A stretch of 64,000 nt of DNA from Noviherbaspirillum cavernae (GCF_003590875.1 NZ_QYUN01000002.1:3038001-3102000); one strand, 5' to 3'. Counted from the first letter of the stretch, positions 16,214-25,106 are shown. Notes: generated by a model not told the origin, from the letters alone. Translations and numbers: made by a program.

Positions 16214-17653
16214 ATGACCACAATACCTTCCCGGCAATCCACAGCGCATGTCCAACCGGAGCCTACCGCTGCTCTTCCTGTGCCCGCCGTCATTGCCAAC
16301 AATGCATTCAATGCTTCGCCGCACGAACCGACGACATCGTCGACCCATCGCCCCGGTGCCGGGAGCGGCATGCGACAACAACTGTTCGAGGCATGGCCGC
16401 AGTCATCTTCGGTTTCGTCATCACAAGGCGCGGGGCGAACGGAATTGGACATTCGACAGCACAGCAAACTGCTTGACAGCACTTTCAGAACCATTGATGC
16501 GCACATGAAGCAGCATCCCTGGAAGAGCACCTCGCATCGGCAAAACGCCGCCTTCCTGGTTTCATTGAATGAAGTGTGCAAGCAAAGGAATCTCGGCATT
16601 AATCCCGCCATCGATGCGCATGTCGATTTCGCCAGGTTGCTAAAGGACGCGGCAAACGCATGTTCGGACTACACGAGTAAGCTTGCCGTCCCCTGTGCCA
16701 ACGAGACATTCACAATTCTTTACGATGAGTTGAATGACAATCCACATCTGCAGCACATAGCGCCCTTGAACAGGGCGCGCTTGTCGATTGATCCTTGTCG
16801 CATTGATGCGGTGGAAAAATCTCTACAAGGGTCTGGAATTGAAACGAAAGGCAATCCTCTGCTGGCTTTTCTTTTTGACGACGAAACACGCTATCAATAC
16901 AACATGAAGAGTGCCTGGAAAATGGCGATGGAGGATGTGCACGAACCTGTTGACTGCGACTGGTTGATTCGATTGCATGACCTTGCGATTGGAAAGGCGT
17001 CGGACGGTCCATTGGAGTTCCGCTCCACCGATGATCCACCTGCGGCAGGCTTCGGTTTGGACAAGAGCGTCGGCAACCTGAGTGACAAGGGCGAGCAGGA
17101 AGTAAGAGAATATTTGGAAGAAGGCAAACAATTTCATCAGAAAGCCAACGCCGACATTGCTCATGGATGGGGCCTGGACGGCACCTCCGCGTTCTTCAGT
17201 TACACGACAAAACCCGCCGACCTGCGCACCGTCGCGGACGGAAGGCTAAAGAAATACCATGACCGCATCGCTCTGATCGGTAGCAGCGATGACACCCTGA
17301 GCGTGGACAAACGGATATATGCGGCAATCGACCTATGCCAGAAACTGGAACGCTTGCATCCGTTCATGGATGGGAACTGCCGCACTTTCGGCATTCTTCT
17401 GTTGAACAGGCTGCTCGTCCAGCAAGGACAAAATCTCACGATGCTGGACAATCCGAACAAGCTGGATGGCTACGCGCGAGGGGAGATATTCGACCTGGTC
17501 AAGCAAGGTCAGCAATGGATCAAAAACGGCTTTCCCGATGAACGGCCGGCAATTGCCTCGAACGATGACTTGATAAGGGAACTGGAGGATTCCTTGCGGC
17601 CCGCATCCCGGTCCGCCCCCTCTTTCGAAGAATCCTATACATTCAGCTGGTAG
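16214..17653 (+). CDS. Fic-domain protein, candidate type III effector
   Basis: The product is 479 residues from the ATG at 16214. The first ~75 residues are rich in Ser, Thr, Pro and Ala with no hydrophobic signal, as in type III effectors. The C-terminal part contains HPFMDGNCRTF (382-392), a variant of the Fic motif HPFx(D/E)GNGR, preceded by a helical region. Fic enzymes transfer AMP or other nucleotide parts to target proteins. No inhibitory (S/T)xxxE(G/N) helix is obvious, and no antitoxin gene lies nearby. An upstream hrp-box-like promoter supports the effector idea and rules out the earliest in-frame ATGs (16097, 16148). The base composition is visibly more AT-rich than the flanks, which suggests transfer. 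The exact effector family was not recognised. Confidence 0.68.
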   Translation: MTTIPSRQSTAHVQPEPTAALPVPAVIANNAFNASPHEPTTSSTHRPGAGSGMRQQLFEAWPQSSSVSSSQGAGRTELDIRQHSKLLDSTFRTIDAHMKQHPWKSTSHRQNAAFLVSLNEVCKQRNLGINPAIDAHVDFARLLKDAANACSDYTSKLAVPCANETFTILYDELNDNPHLQHIAPLNRARLSIDPCRIDAVEKSLQGSGIETKGNPLLAFLFDDETRYQYNMKSAWKMAMEDVHEPVDCDWLIRLHDLAIGKASDGPLEFRSTDDPPAAGFGLDKSVGNLSDKGEQEVREYLEEGKQFHQKANADIAHGWGLDGTSAFFSYTTKPADLRTVADGRLKKYHDRIALIGSSDDTLSVDKRIYAAIDLCQKLERLHPFMDGNCRTFGILLLNRLLVQQGQNLTMLDNPNKLDGYARGEIFDLVKQGQQWIKNGFPDERPAIASNDDLIRELEDSLRPASRSAPSFEESYTFSW

Positions 17654-17907
17654 TTGATTTGACGGCGTGACGATCTGTGTTTTCCATTGATCAGCCGGAA
17701 GGATAAGCGTCACCTTCGGCAATGATCATGTCCCGTGCGCGATCGATCTTCATGATCTTCTTGTCGTGTGAAACGCGCTGTCGTTCTTCCCATTCTCTGC
17801 ATGCCAACCGGCATCGTTGATGCCTGATGTTGTCACGGATCTGCTCCGTGAGACACAAACCCCTTTTTCTGATTCGGCATCATCTCGCATCAACTTCAAG
17901 CGCATTT

Positions 17908-17924
17908 CGCACCCCGACGGTGCG
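17908..17924 (+). promoter_or_regulatory. NtrC-type site upstream of narK
   Basis: CGCACC-N5-GGTGCG keeps the GCACC/GGTGC core of the NtrC consensus. Its centre is about 86 bases before the predicted narK start point, the same distance as at nrtA. Confidence 0.68.
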
Positions 17925-17975
17925 GCCGTCGTTTGCCTTTCGCGCAACGCACGCAAACGAGACGGAAACATGCGT

Positions 17976-17991
17976 GGGCATGGCACTTGCA
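17976..17991 (+). promoter_or_regulatory. Candidate sigma-54 promoter of narK
   Basis: GGGCAT-N5-TTGCA keeps GG and GC 10 bases apart, with GGCA and TTGCA conserved. It is weaker in the -24 box than the nirB and nrtA promoters. The start point would be near 18002, 28 bases before the narK ATG. Confidence 0.65.
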
Positions 17992-18029
17992 TAGTGCGGC
18001 ATCACGATTTCTCTGGTGCGAAAGCCGAT

Positions 18030-19244
18030 ATGCAAAAGACATCCTTCTGGAAGGCGGGCCATACGCCAACCCTGCTCGCTTCATTCTTCTACTTCGACCT
18101 GAGCTTCATGGTGTGGGTGATCCTCGGCCCGCTGGCCGTGCAGATTTCGAATGACATCGGTCTCACGCCTTCGCAAAAAGGCCTGATGGTGGCGACGCCC
18201 TTGCTGGCTGGCGCGCTGCTGCGCATCGTGATGGGGGTGCTGGTCGATCACCTGAAGCCGAAGAAGGCCGGCCTCATCGGGCAGCTGATCGTGATCGCAG
18301 GATTGCTGTGGGCCTGGCTCGGGCAACTGGACAGCTATGCGGACATGCTGATGCTCGGTGCCATCCTCGGCGTGGCCGGTGCGGCGTTCGCGGTCGCGCT
18401 GCCGCTGGCCTCGCGCTGGTATCCGCCGGAGCATCAAGGCACGGCGCTCGGCATCGCCGGCGCGGGCAACTCGGGCACCGCGATTGCTGCGCTGTTTGCG
18501 CCGTCGATGGCGCTCGCGTTCGGCTGGCAGAGCGTGTTCGGCTGGTGCCTGATCCCGCTCGGAGTCGCGCTGGCGGTCTATCTCGTCTTCGCGAAGGATG
18601 CGCCGTCCGCGCCGCCGCCGAAAGCCCTGATCGAATACCTGCACATCCTGAAGGACAAGGATGCCTGGTGGTTCATGTTCTTCTACAGCGTCACCTTCGG
18701 CGGTTTCTCGGGGCTGGCGTCGTCGCTCACGATTTACTTCAACAGCCAGTACGGCATGTCGCCGGTCACGGCCGGCTACTTCACGGCGGCCTGCGTGTTC
18801 GCCGGGTCGCTGGTGCGTCCGCTCGGCGGCCGCATCGCCGACCGCATCGGCGGCATCCGCACGCTGTCGATGATGTACGTGCTGGCGGCGAGTTTCCTGT
18901 TCATCGCCAGCGTCGGTTTGACGCATGCCGAGGCAGCGGTCATCGTGTTCGTGCTGGCCATGCTGGCGCTCGGCGTCGGCAACGGCGCGGTGTTCCAGCT
19001 GGTACCGCAGCGATTCCGCAAGGAGATTGGCGTGATGACCGGACTGGTCGGGATGGCGGGCGGGATCGGCGGCTTCTATCTCGCATCCAGCCTCGGCTAT
19101 TCCAGGCAGCTGACCGGCAGCTACCAGCTCGGCCTGACCGTGTTCGCTTCGCTCGCGGTGATCGCGCTGCTCGGCCTGTCGTTCGTGAAGAGTCGCTGGC
19201 GCACCACCTGGGGTAGCGCCGCGATGACATCGGCAAAAATCTGA
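18030..19244 (+). CDS. narK: NarK/NasA-type nitrate/nitrite MFS transporter
   Basis: A 404-residue major facilitator protein with 12 hydrophobic segments. Both nitrate signatures are present: GIAGAGNSGTAIAALFAP (near 140-157) and GVGNGAVFQLVPQRF (near 313-327), with GGIGGFY shortly after. It most likely imports nitrate in exchange for nitrite or with protons. I chose the ATG at 18030 (MQKTSFWKAGHTPTLL), which puts the first membrane segment at a normal distance; the open frame upstream overlaps the promoter. The PP2C-kinase gene follows 70 bases downstream. Confidence 0.93.
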   Translation: MQKTSFWKAGHTPTLLASFFYFDLSFMVWVILGPLAVQISNDIGLTPSQKGLMVATPLLAGALLRIVMGVLVDHLKPKKAGLIGQLIVIAGLLWAWLGQLDSYADMLMLGAILGVAGAAFAVALPLASRWYPPEHQGTALGIAGAGNSGTAIAALFAPSMALAFGWQSVFGWCLIPLGVALAVYLVFAKDAPSAPPPKALIEYLHILKDKDAWWFMFFYSVTFGGFSGLASSLTIYFNSQYGMSPVTAGYFTAACVFAGSLVRPLGGRIADRIGGIRTLSMMYVLAASFLFIASVGLTHAEAAVIVFVLAMLALGVGNGAVFQLVPQRFRKEIGVMTGLVGMAGGIGGFYLASSLGYSRQLTGSYQLGLTVFASLAVIALLGLSFVKSRWRTTWGSAAMTSAKI

Positions 19245-19314
19245 TGCGGATAGAATGATTCGTGCGACGCCCTGCACGGCAGCGAAAGCCGGCATTGCGC
19301 GCCAATTCCCTCAG

Positions 19315-21042
19315 ATGAGCAAGCCCACTCACCGAACCATGCCCCTGTCGGTCGCCATCGGTCACGCAACGCATGCCGGCCCTCGCCCGCGCAACGAGGA
19401 CTTCGTCGGCATGGTCACTCCCGGCGAACCGGAATTGTCGAGCAAGGGCTTGCTGGCGGCGATTGCCGACGGCGTCTCCGGCAACGACGGCGGACGCGAG
19501 GCGGCGGAATATGCCGTGCGCGGATTGCTCGCGGATTACTATGCGACGCCGGACACCTGGCCGGTCACGCAGGCGCTCGACCGCGTGATCAAGGCCATCA
19601 ACAGCTGGGTGCAGAGCCAGGGCGCGGTGCGCAAGGAACTGGCCGGCATGGCGACCACCCTCACCGCCGTGGTATTGCGCGGCAGCTTCTATTATTTCTC
19701 GCACGTCGGCGACACGCGCCTGTACCTGCTGCGCGACGGCACGCTGACGCGCCTCACCACCGACCATGTGTGGGACAGACCGGAGATGCAGCATGTGCTG
19801 ACGCGTGCGATCGGCCTCGATTCCCGTCTTGCGATCGATCACGGCATGGGCGAGCTGCGCGAGCGCGACATCTTTCTGCTGGCATCCGACGGCGTGTGGT
19901 CCTGCATGAGCGAGTACGACATCGCGCATCAATTGACGCAACTGGCGCAGGGCAGCATCGACGCGGTCGCCACCTCCGACGCTCTGGTCGGCGCGGCGCT
20001 GGGCGCCGGCTCGACCGACAACAGCAGCGCGCTGGTATTGCGGGTCGATGCACTGCCGCAAGAGAACTTGCGCGATGCGCTGTCGGGCTCGCGGCAACTG
20101 CCGGTGCCGCCCCGGCTCAAGGCCGGGCAGACGATCGATGCTTACGAGGTCGAAGAGCTGATCCATGCGACGCAGGCAACGCTGTTGTATCGCGTCGTCG
20201 ATCCGAAGTCGCGCCGCCAGCTGGTATTGAAGACCCTGCATCCGGATCGCGCGAACGATGCGCAGGAGCGCTCGGCATTCGCGCATGAAGAGTGGCTGGC
20301 CAAACGCGTCGTCGCGCGCTTCTTTCCGCAAGTGATCGTGCCGGAACAGAAGAACTACCTGTACTACCTGAGCACCTGGCATGCGGGACGGACGCTGCAG
20401 CAAATGCTCGACACGGGCGCGCACTTCACCGCCCCCGATGCCGTCGCGCACGGCATCAAGTTGGCACGCGCACTCGGCGCCCTGCATCGGCGCAGCATCA
20501 TCCATCGCGATATCAAGCCGGCCAATGTGCACCTCGGCGACGACGGCGAATTGCGCGTGCTCGACCTCGGCGTGGCGCAATCGGGGCTGGAAGCCGAGAG
20601 TGAAGCCAATGCGCCGCAAGCCGGCACGCCCTCGTTCCTCGCCCCCGAACAATTCGACAACGCGCCGGCGTCACGCCAGACCGACCTGTACAGCGCCGGC
20701 GTCACGCTGTATTACCTGCTGACGCGGCACTACCCCTACGGCGAGATCGAGCCGTTCCAGCACCCGCGTTTCGGCGAGCCGGTGCCACCGACGCGCTACC
20801 GGCCCGATATACCCTTGTGGCTGGAGAATGTGTTGCTGAAAGCGATCGCGCGCGATCCGACCGACCGCTTCGAGACGGCCGAGGAATTGCTGCTGGCGCT
20901 GGAATGGGGTGCGGCGCGGCCGCTGGCCGCGCCGTCCGTCAAGCCGCTGGCGCAGCGCGATCCGCTGCTGCTGTGGCGAGCGGTGGCGATTGTGTCGGTG
21001 GTGGTGAATCTGTTGCTGCTGTATTTGATTGCAATGCGGTAA
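19315..21042 (+). CDS. Bifunctional PP2C-type phosphatase / Ser-Thr protein kinase
   Basis: A 575-residue fusion. The N-terminal PP2C phosphatase has RNED at 26-29 and ADGVSGNDGGREA from 51, which bind the metal ions, and later ASDGVWSCMSEYDI and STDNSSALVL. A eukaryotic-type kinase follows: VLKTL with K306, HRDIKPANVHL with D399, DLG in place of DFG with D417, then AGTPSFLAPEQF. A single membrane segment closes the protein (VAIVSVVVNLLLLYLIAMR), so the catalytic parts face the cytoplasm. Such fusions recur beside narK/nasA genes in proteobacteria; their target is unknown. The start at 19315 precedes the PP2C domain by about 10 residues. Confidence 0.9.
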   Translation: MSKPTHRTMPLSVAIGHATHAGPRPRNEDFVGMVTPGEPELSSKGLLAAIADGVSGNDGGREAAEYAVRGLLADYYATPDTWPVTQALDRVIKAINSWVQSQGAVRKELAGMATTLTAVVLRGSFYYFSHVGDTRLYLLRDGTLTRLTTDHVWDRPEMQHVLTRAIGLDSRLAIDHGMGELRERDIFLLASDGVWSCMSEYDIAHQLTQLAQGSIDAVATSDALVGAALGAGSTDNSSALVLRVDALPQENLRDALSGSRQLPVPPRLKAGQTIDAYEVEELIHATQATLLYRVVDPKSRRQLVLKTLHPDRANDAQERSAFAHEEWLAKRVVARFFPQVIVPEQKNYLYYLSTWHAGRTLQQMLDTGAHFTAPDAVAHGIKLARALGALHRRSIIHRDIKPANVHLGDDGELRVLDLGVAQSGLEAESEANAPQAGTPSFLAPEQFDNAPASRQTDLYSAGVTLYYLLTRHYPYGEIEPFQHPRFGEPVPPTRYRPDIPLWLENVLLKAIARDPTDRFETAEELLLALEWGAARPLAAPSVKPLAQRDPLLLWRAVAIVSVVVNLLLLYLIAMR

Positions 21043-21110
21043 CTGAAGGCGCACGTCCCCCTTTCGGCTACAGCATCGCCGTTTCAAATTTCATCGCCAC
21101 TTACATCCGA

Positions 21111-21581
21111 TTACATCCGATGCGCGCACCGCATCCGCGTCGTGTCTTCCATCAGATCAAGGAACTGCTCGGTTCGCATGTGGATCAATTCCTCATGGTC
21201 GCCGGCCTCGAAATACACGTCCGGCTGCAGCGCCAGGCTTTCATCCAGATAAGTCTGCATGCCGTACGCCATGGTGACCGGCGGCACCGCGCCGAATTCG
21301 CAATCCTTGAACAATTCACGCACTTCGCTCTCGGTCGCCAGCGCGAACTGGCGGCCTGTCATTTCCCGCAATTCGGACAGGCGCAGATGATGCGTCGACG
21401 GCAACACTGCCGCCACGTAGCCGCTCTCATCTCCCAGCACGACGGTCTTGGCGAGGCGATCGCCGGGAATGTGCGCCGCTTCCGCAGTGCTCATGCTGTT
21501 GAAGCTGTGCGGATGCTGCAGAACCTCGTATTCGGTGCCCTTGCTGCGCAGGCAATCTTCCAGAACAGGTGACATGGACAT
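21111..21581 (-). CDS. YbaK/ProX-family aminoacyl-tRNA deacylase
   Basis: A 156-residue YbaK/EbsC-superfamily protein. Members hydrolyse mischarged tRNAs such as Ala-tRNA(Pro) or Cys-tRNA(Pro). Supporting motifs are HPHSFNSMSTAEAAHIPGDRLAKTVVL near 22-48 and GAVPPVTMAYGMQTYLDE near 103-120, where G-x-V(P)P is the family substrate loop. A strong AGGAGG lies 6 bases before the ATG at 21581; a second ATG two codons on is also possible. It is unlike the other YbaK protein at 29473-29964, so the window holds two different subfamilies. Confidence 0.85.
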   Translation of the reverse strand: MSMSPVLEDCLRSKGTEYEVLQHPHSFNSMSTAEAAHIPGDRLAKTVVLGDESGYVAAVLPSTHHLRLSELREMTGRQFALATESEVRELFKDCEFGAVPPVTMAYGMQTYLDESLALQPDVYFEAGDHEELIHMRTEQFLDLMEDTTRMRCAHRM

Positions 21582-21694
21582 GATCATCCTCCTACAAACC
21601 CGGTGTGTGTTTTCACTATAGTTTGCGATTCGCCAAGTGTGAAGGCTGTCACGGCTGATGGCCATCGTTGTCCATCGACAAGTTGAATGCATGC

Positions 21695-21731
21695 AAAAAG
21701 AAAAGCGGCGAAGACCGTCGTCTCCGCCGCT
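21695..21731 (-). terminator. Terminator of the nrt operon
   Basis: A 12-bp stem with one mismatch (21704-21715 with 21720-21731, loop CGTC) is followed on the minus strand by a T-rich run (21703-21695). It lies 22 bases past the last nrt stop codon. Confidence 0.82.
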
Positions 21732-21752
21732 CTTCCTGTCTCGGTTCGCTTG

Positions 21753-22565
21753 CTATGCCGCGTCTTTCAGACCCGCCGGATGCGACTGCCGGTGATAGAG
21801 AAACTCCAGCACCGCGCCGCGATACTGGATATACAGCGGATCCTGCGCCAATGCGACGCGATCGCGCGGACGCGGCAGTTCGACCTGCAGGATGTCGCCG
21901 ATGGTCGCCGCCGGGCCGTTGGTCATCATCACGATGCGGTCCGACAGCAGCACCGCCTCATCCACATCATGCGTGACCATCACGACGGTGGAACCGGTCT
22001 TGGCAACGATCTTCAGCAACTCGTCCTGCAGGTGGGCGCGGGTCAATGCATCGAGCGCGCCGAACGGCTCGTCCATCAGCAGGACTTTCGGCTCCATCGA
22101 CAAGGCGCGCGCGATGCCCACGCGCTGCTTCATGCCGCCGGAAATCTCGTGTGGCCGCTTCTGCTCGGCATGGCTCAGTCCGACCAGCGCCAGCGCGGCC
22201 TTGGTGCGGGCCTTCAGGTGCATCTTCGTTTCGCTCGCGCCGAACACGCGCTCGACGGCGAGGTACACGTTCTCGAAGCAGGTCAGCCACGGCAGCAGCG
22301 AGTGATTCTGGAACACGACCGCGCGTTCCGGCGACGGCCCGGCGATCTCGCGATTGGCGCAGATCATCGTGCCGCTGCTGGCATCCAGCAGGCCGGCGAT
22401 CAGGTTGAGCAAGGTCGATTTGCCGCAGCCGGAATGGCCGATCAGCGTGATGAACTCGCCTTTCTTCACCGACAGGTTGACATCGGTTAATGCGTGAAAC
22501 GCGCCCTTCCGCGTGGGGAAGAGCATTTCCACGTTGGCGATGTCAATGAACTTGCTGTTTTCCAT
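21753..22565 (-). CDS. nrtC: Nitrate ABC transporter, ATP-binding protein
   Basis: A 270-residue ATPase of the NrtD/SsuB/TauB class that drives nitrate import. It has Walker [10 protein letters not shown] near 45, the ABC signature [16 protein letters not shown] near 146-161 and Walker [17 protein letters not shown] just after. It lacks the extra NrtA-like domain of cyanobacterial NrtC, so the symbol follows the three-gene nrtABC convention; nrtD would be equally valid. The ATG at 22565 has GGAGAG before it. It is the last gene of nrtA-nrtB-nrtC, with a repeat element in the gap to nrtB. Confidence 0.92.
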   Translation of the reverse strand: MENSKFIDIANVEMLFPTRKGAFHALTDVNLSVKKGEFITLIGHSGCGKSTLLNLIAGLLDASSGTMICANREIAGPSPERAVVFQNHSLLPWLTCFENVYLAVERVFGASETKMHLKARTKAALALVGLSHAEQKRPHEISGGMKQRVGIARALSMEPKVLLMDEPFGALDALTRAHLQDELLKIVAKTGSTVVMVTHDVDEAVLLSDRIVMMTNGPAATIGDILQVELPRPRDRVALAQDPLYIQYRGAVLEFLYHRQSHPAGLKDAA

Positions 22566-22582
22566 GATTTCTCTCCACTTTG

Positions 22583-22678
22583 CCCTCCCTTTCAAGGGGA
22601 AGGATTGGGTGGGGATGGGTTGAAAATCGCGATGCATCAAACCCATCCCCCACCTGACCTCCCCCTGGAAGGGGAGGA
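22583..22678. repeat. Compound palindromic intergenic repeat between nrtB and nrtC
   Basis: Two imperfect arms (22583-22622 and 22640-22678) are inverted copies containing GGGTGGGGATGGGTT and its complement. Each arm also folds on itself (CCCTTTCAAGGG; CCTCCCC...AGGGGAGG). This is the form of a REP/BIME-type dispersed element. Inside an operon it could act as an mRNA processing or stability signal. Confidence 0.72.
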
Positions 22679-22701
22679 ACCGAAACGTCAGCCGCGCACC
22701 A

Positions 22702-23634
22702 TCAGTTGCGCACATCCTCGTAGGTGAATGCCTTCGCCAGCGCGACCAGCGCCTGCTCCAGCAGCAAGCCCACCACACCGATCACGACGATCGCAATGAT
22801 GATGTGCGGCACGTTCAGGTTGTTCCATTCGTCCCACACCCAGAAGCCGATGCCGACGCCGCCGGTCAGCATTTCCGCCGCGACGATGACGAGCCACGCG
22901 GTACCGATCGCGAGCCGCACGCCGGTCAGCATGTAGGGCAGCACCGACGGAAACAGGATCTTGGTGACGATCTTCCATTCGGACAGGTTGAGCACGCGGG
23001 CGACGTTCATGTAATCCTGCGGCACGCGCTGCACACCGACGGCGGTGTTGATGATCATCGGCCAGATCGAGCAGATGAAGATCGCCCAGATCGCGGCGGG
23101 GTTGGCCGCCTTGAACACGAGCAGGCCGATCGGCAGCCAGGCGAGCGGCGACACCGGCTTCAGGAGACTGATGATCGGATTGAACATGCCCGACAAAAAC
23201 CTGAAGCGTCCGATCATGAAACCGAGCGGGATGCCGACCACGGCAGCAAGACCAAAGCCGGTCGCGACGCGCTGGAGCGAGGACAGCAGGTTCCAGCCGA
23301 TACCCTGGTCGTTCGGCCCCTTTTGATAGAAGGGATCGGAGAACAGCGTGATCGCTTCCTGCAAGGTGGCCAGCGGCGAAGGAAATCCGCTGTTCTTGAC
23401 CGCGACGATTTCCCAGATCAGCACCAGCAGCGCCAGGCCCAGCAACGGCGGCAGCAGTGCGAGCAGGTAACTCTTCAGCGGCGAGATGCGGTAGCCCCCC
23501 TTCGGCAGGTCGGCGCCGATGGTGATGCGGCGCGCGGCCTCGGCGCTCTTCGACGCCGCGTGCTTTGCCGCGGGCGGCGATTCGGATGCCGGCTCGACCG
23601 GCTTGGTCATCAGGTTTTCCATAACGGCACTCAT
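22702..23634 (-). CDS. nrtB: Nitrate ABC transporter, permease
   Basis: A 310-residue inner-membrane permease of the NrtB/SsuC type. A hydrophilic N-terminus of ~50 residues precedes about 6 membrane segments. The contact loop for the ATPase is visible as [38 protein letters not shown] (near 209-246), and [15 protein letters not shown] fits the family core. It is preceded by a 104-bp MITE-like insertion in the gap to nrtA, and overlaps no neighbour. Confidence 0.94.
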   Translation of the reverse strand: MSAVMENLMTKPVEPASESPPAAKHAASKSAEAARRITIGADLPKGGYRISPLKSYLLALLPPLLGLALLVLIWEIVAVKNSGFPSPLATLQEAITLFSDPFYQKGPNDQGIGWNLLSSLQRVATGFGLAAVVGIPLGFMIGRFRFLSGMFNPIISLLKPVSPLAWLPIGLLVFKAANPAAIWAIFICSIWPMIINTAVGVQRVPQDYMNVARVLNLSEWKIVTKILFPSVLPYMLTGVRLAIGTAWLVIVAAEMLTGGVGIGFWVWDEWNNLNVPHIIIAIVVIGVVGLLLEQALVALAKAFTYEDVRN

Positions 23635-23653
23635 GTTGGCTCCGTGAAATAGT

Positions 23654-23757
23654 CAGGACTTACGCAAAATTGTCCCGGCAAGGCGTGTTGCCGCAGACAG
23701 TACAAGTGGTACGGCAAGGCAACGCAACGCGGCCGGGGCGGTTTTGCGCAAGTCCTG
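23654..23757. mobile_element. MITE-like 104-bp element between nrtA and nrtB
   Basis: The ends CAGGACTTACGCAAAA (23654-23669) and TTTTGCGCAAGTCCTG (23742-23757) are inverted repeats with 15 of 16 matches. The similarity extends inwards to about 22 of 26. It has no coding capacity. No clear target duplication is seen, although TAGT precedes the left end and occurs one base after the right end. Confidence 0.7.
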
Positions 23758-23764
23758 GTAGTGA

Positions 23765-25027
23765 TTACGCCGGCAGGCTCGCCTTGATCTTGAAAGATGC
23801 TGCATACGCCTTCGGATTCTTGCCGTCCCACACCGTGCCATCGACCATCTTCACGCTGCGCATGGGATCCTTCGGCACGCTGGCCTTGGCCAGTGCGGCG
23901 GCATCCTTGTAGACGTCGATGCGGTTGACCGCCTGCGCAACCGCGAGATAGTCGGGATCGCTCTTCAGCAGGCCCCAGCGCCGATGCTGCGTGAGGAACC
24001 ACATGCCGTCGGACAGATACGGGAAATTGACGCTGCCGTCGTTATAGAACTTCATGTAGTTCGGATCGTCCCAGGTCTTGCCGAGGCCGTTCTGATAGCG
24101 GCCGAGAATGCGCTGGTTGATCACATCGACCGAGGTGTTGACGTAGGACTTGTCGGCGATGGTGGTCGCCATCTTGTTCTTGTTGGAGAGCGAGGCGTCG
24201 ATCCACTGGCTCGCTTCAAGAATGGCAGCCACCATGGCGCGCGCGGTGTTCGGATACTTCGCGACGAAATCCGCCGTGGTGCCGAGCACCTTCTCGGGAT
24301 GGTCGCGCCAGATGTCCTGCGTCGTGACGGCGGTAATGCCGATGCCGTCGGCAATCGCGCGGTGCCCCCACGGTTCGCCGACGCAATAGCCGTCCATGTT
24401 GCCTACTCTCATATTGGCCACCATCTGCGGCGGCGGCACGGTGATGATCTTGGCGTCTTTCATCGGGTCGATGCCGTAGGTCGCCAGCCAGTAATACAGC
24501 CACATCGCATGCGTGCCGGTCGGGAAAGTCTGCGCGAAGGTGTATTCGCGCTTGTCGCTCTTCATCACTTTCGCCAGCGACGCGCCATCGACGCCGCCCT
24601 TGTCGGCGAGCTTCTTCGACAGCGTGATGGCCTGCCCGTTGTGGTTCAGGTTCATCAGCACGGCCATGTCCTTCTTCGCCCCGCCGATGCCCATGTGCAC
24701 GCCATACATCAGGCCGTACAGCACATGTGACGCATCGAGTTCGCCATTGACCAGCTTGTCGCGCACGGCGGCCCACGACGCCTCCTTGGTCGGCGTGATC
24801 TTGATGCCGTACTTCTTGTCGATGCCCAGCACCGAGGCCATGACAACCGATGCGCAATCGGTCAGCGGAATGAAGCCGATCTTGACCTCCTCCTTCTCCG
24901 GCTTGTCCGATCCGGCGGCCCAGGCTCCCTGTGTGGCCAAGCCGCCGAAGGTGCCGGCAGCAAGGCTTGCGCCGGCTTTCAAGATCGTGCGTCGCGTCAG
25001 ATTGGTTTTTGTCGTTTTCACTGTCAT
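23765..25027 (-). CDS. nrtA: Nitrate-binding protein of the ABC transporter
   Basis: A 420-residue periplasmic NrtA/NasF-type binding protein. The N-terminus has a Tat signal (LTRRTILKAGASLAAG, near 10-25) with a likely cleavage after GAWA. The mature part begins with KIGFIPLTDCASVVMAS, and contains TKEASWAAVRDKLVNGELD and VANMRVGNMDGYCVGEPWG, all typical. The Tat signal separates it from cytoplasmic NasS sensors, which are otherwise similar. The ATG at 25027 has GAGGAC before it. It is the first gene of nrtABC, behind a ~140-base leader with a terminator. Confidence 0.93.
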   Translation of the reverse strand: MTVKTTKTNLTRRTILKAGASLAAGTFGGLATQGAWAAGSDKPEKEEVKIGFIPLTDCASVVMASVLGIDKKYGIKITPTKEASWAAVRDKLVNGELDASHVLYGLMYGVHMGIGGAKKDMAVLMNLNHNGQAITLSKKLADKGGVDGASLAKVMKSDKREYTFAQTFPTGTHAMWLYYWLATYGIDPMKDAKIITVPPPQMVANMRVGNMDGYCVGEPWGHRAIADGIGITAVTTQDIWRDHPEKVLGTTADFVAKYPNTARAMVAAILEASQWIDASLSNKNKMATTIADKSYVNTSVDVINQRILGRYQNGLGKTWDDPNYMKFYNDGSVNFPYLSDGMWFLTQHRRWGLLKSDPDYLAVAQAVNRIDVYKDAAALAKASVPKDPMRSVKMVDGTVWDGKNPKAYAASFKIKASLPA

Positions 25028-25052
25028 GTTGTCCTCATGCATCCTCAAGGGC

Positions 25053-25106
25053 AAAAAGAAAGGCGTCCGCCACAGCAAGCCTTGCTCGCCGTGATCGGAC
25101 GCCTTT
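25053..25106 (-). terminator. Leader terminator upstream of nrtA (attenuator)
   Basis: A perfect 11-bp stem (AAAGGCGTCCG at 25059-25069, CGGACGCCTTT at 25096-25106) is followed on the minus strand by TTTCTTTTT. It lies between the nrtA promoter and start codon, so it would stop transcription unless antitermination occurs. Confidence 0.87.

Larger units (their letters stand above)
17654..18029 (+). other. Regulatory region upstream of narK
   Basis: No gene is seen in these 376 bases. The narK frame stays open back to 17817, but the N-terminal extension is not protein-like. The stretch carries an NtrC-type palindrome (17908-17924) and a sigma-54 promoter (17976-17991). Confidence 0.6.
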
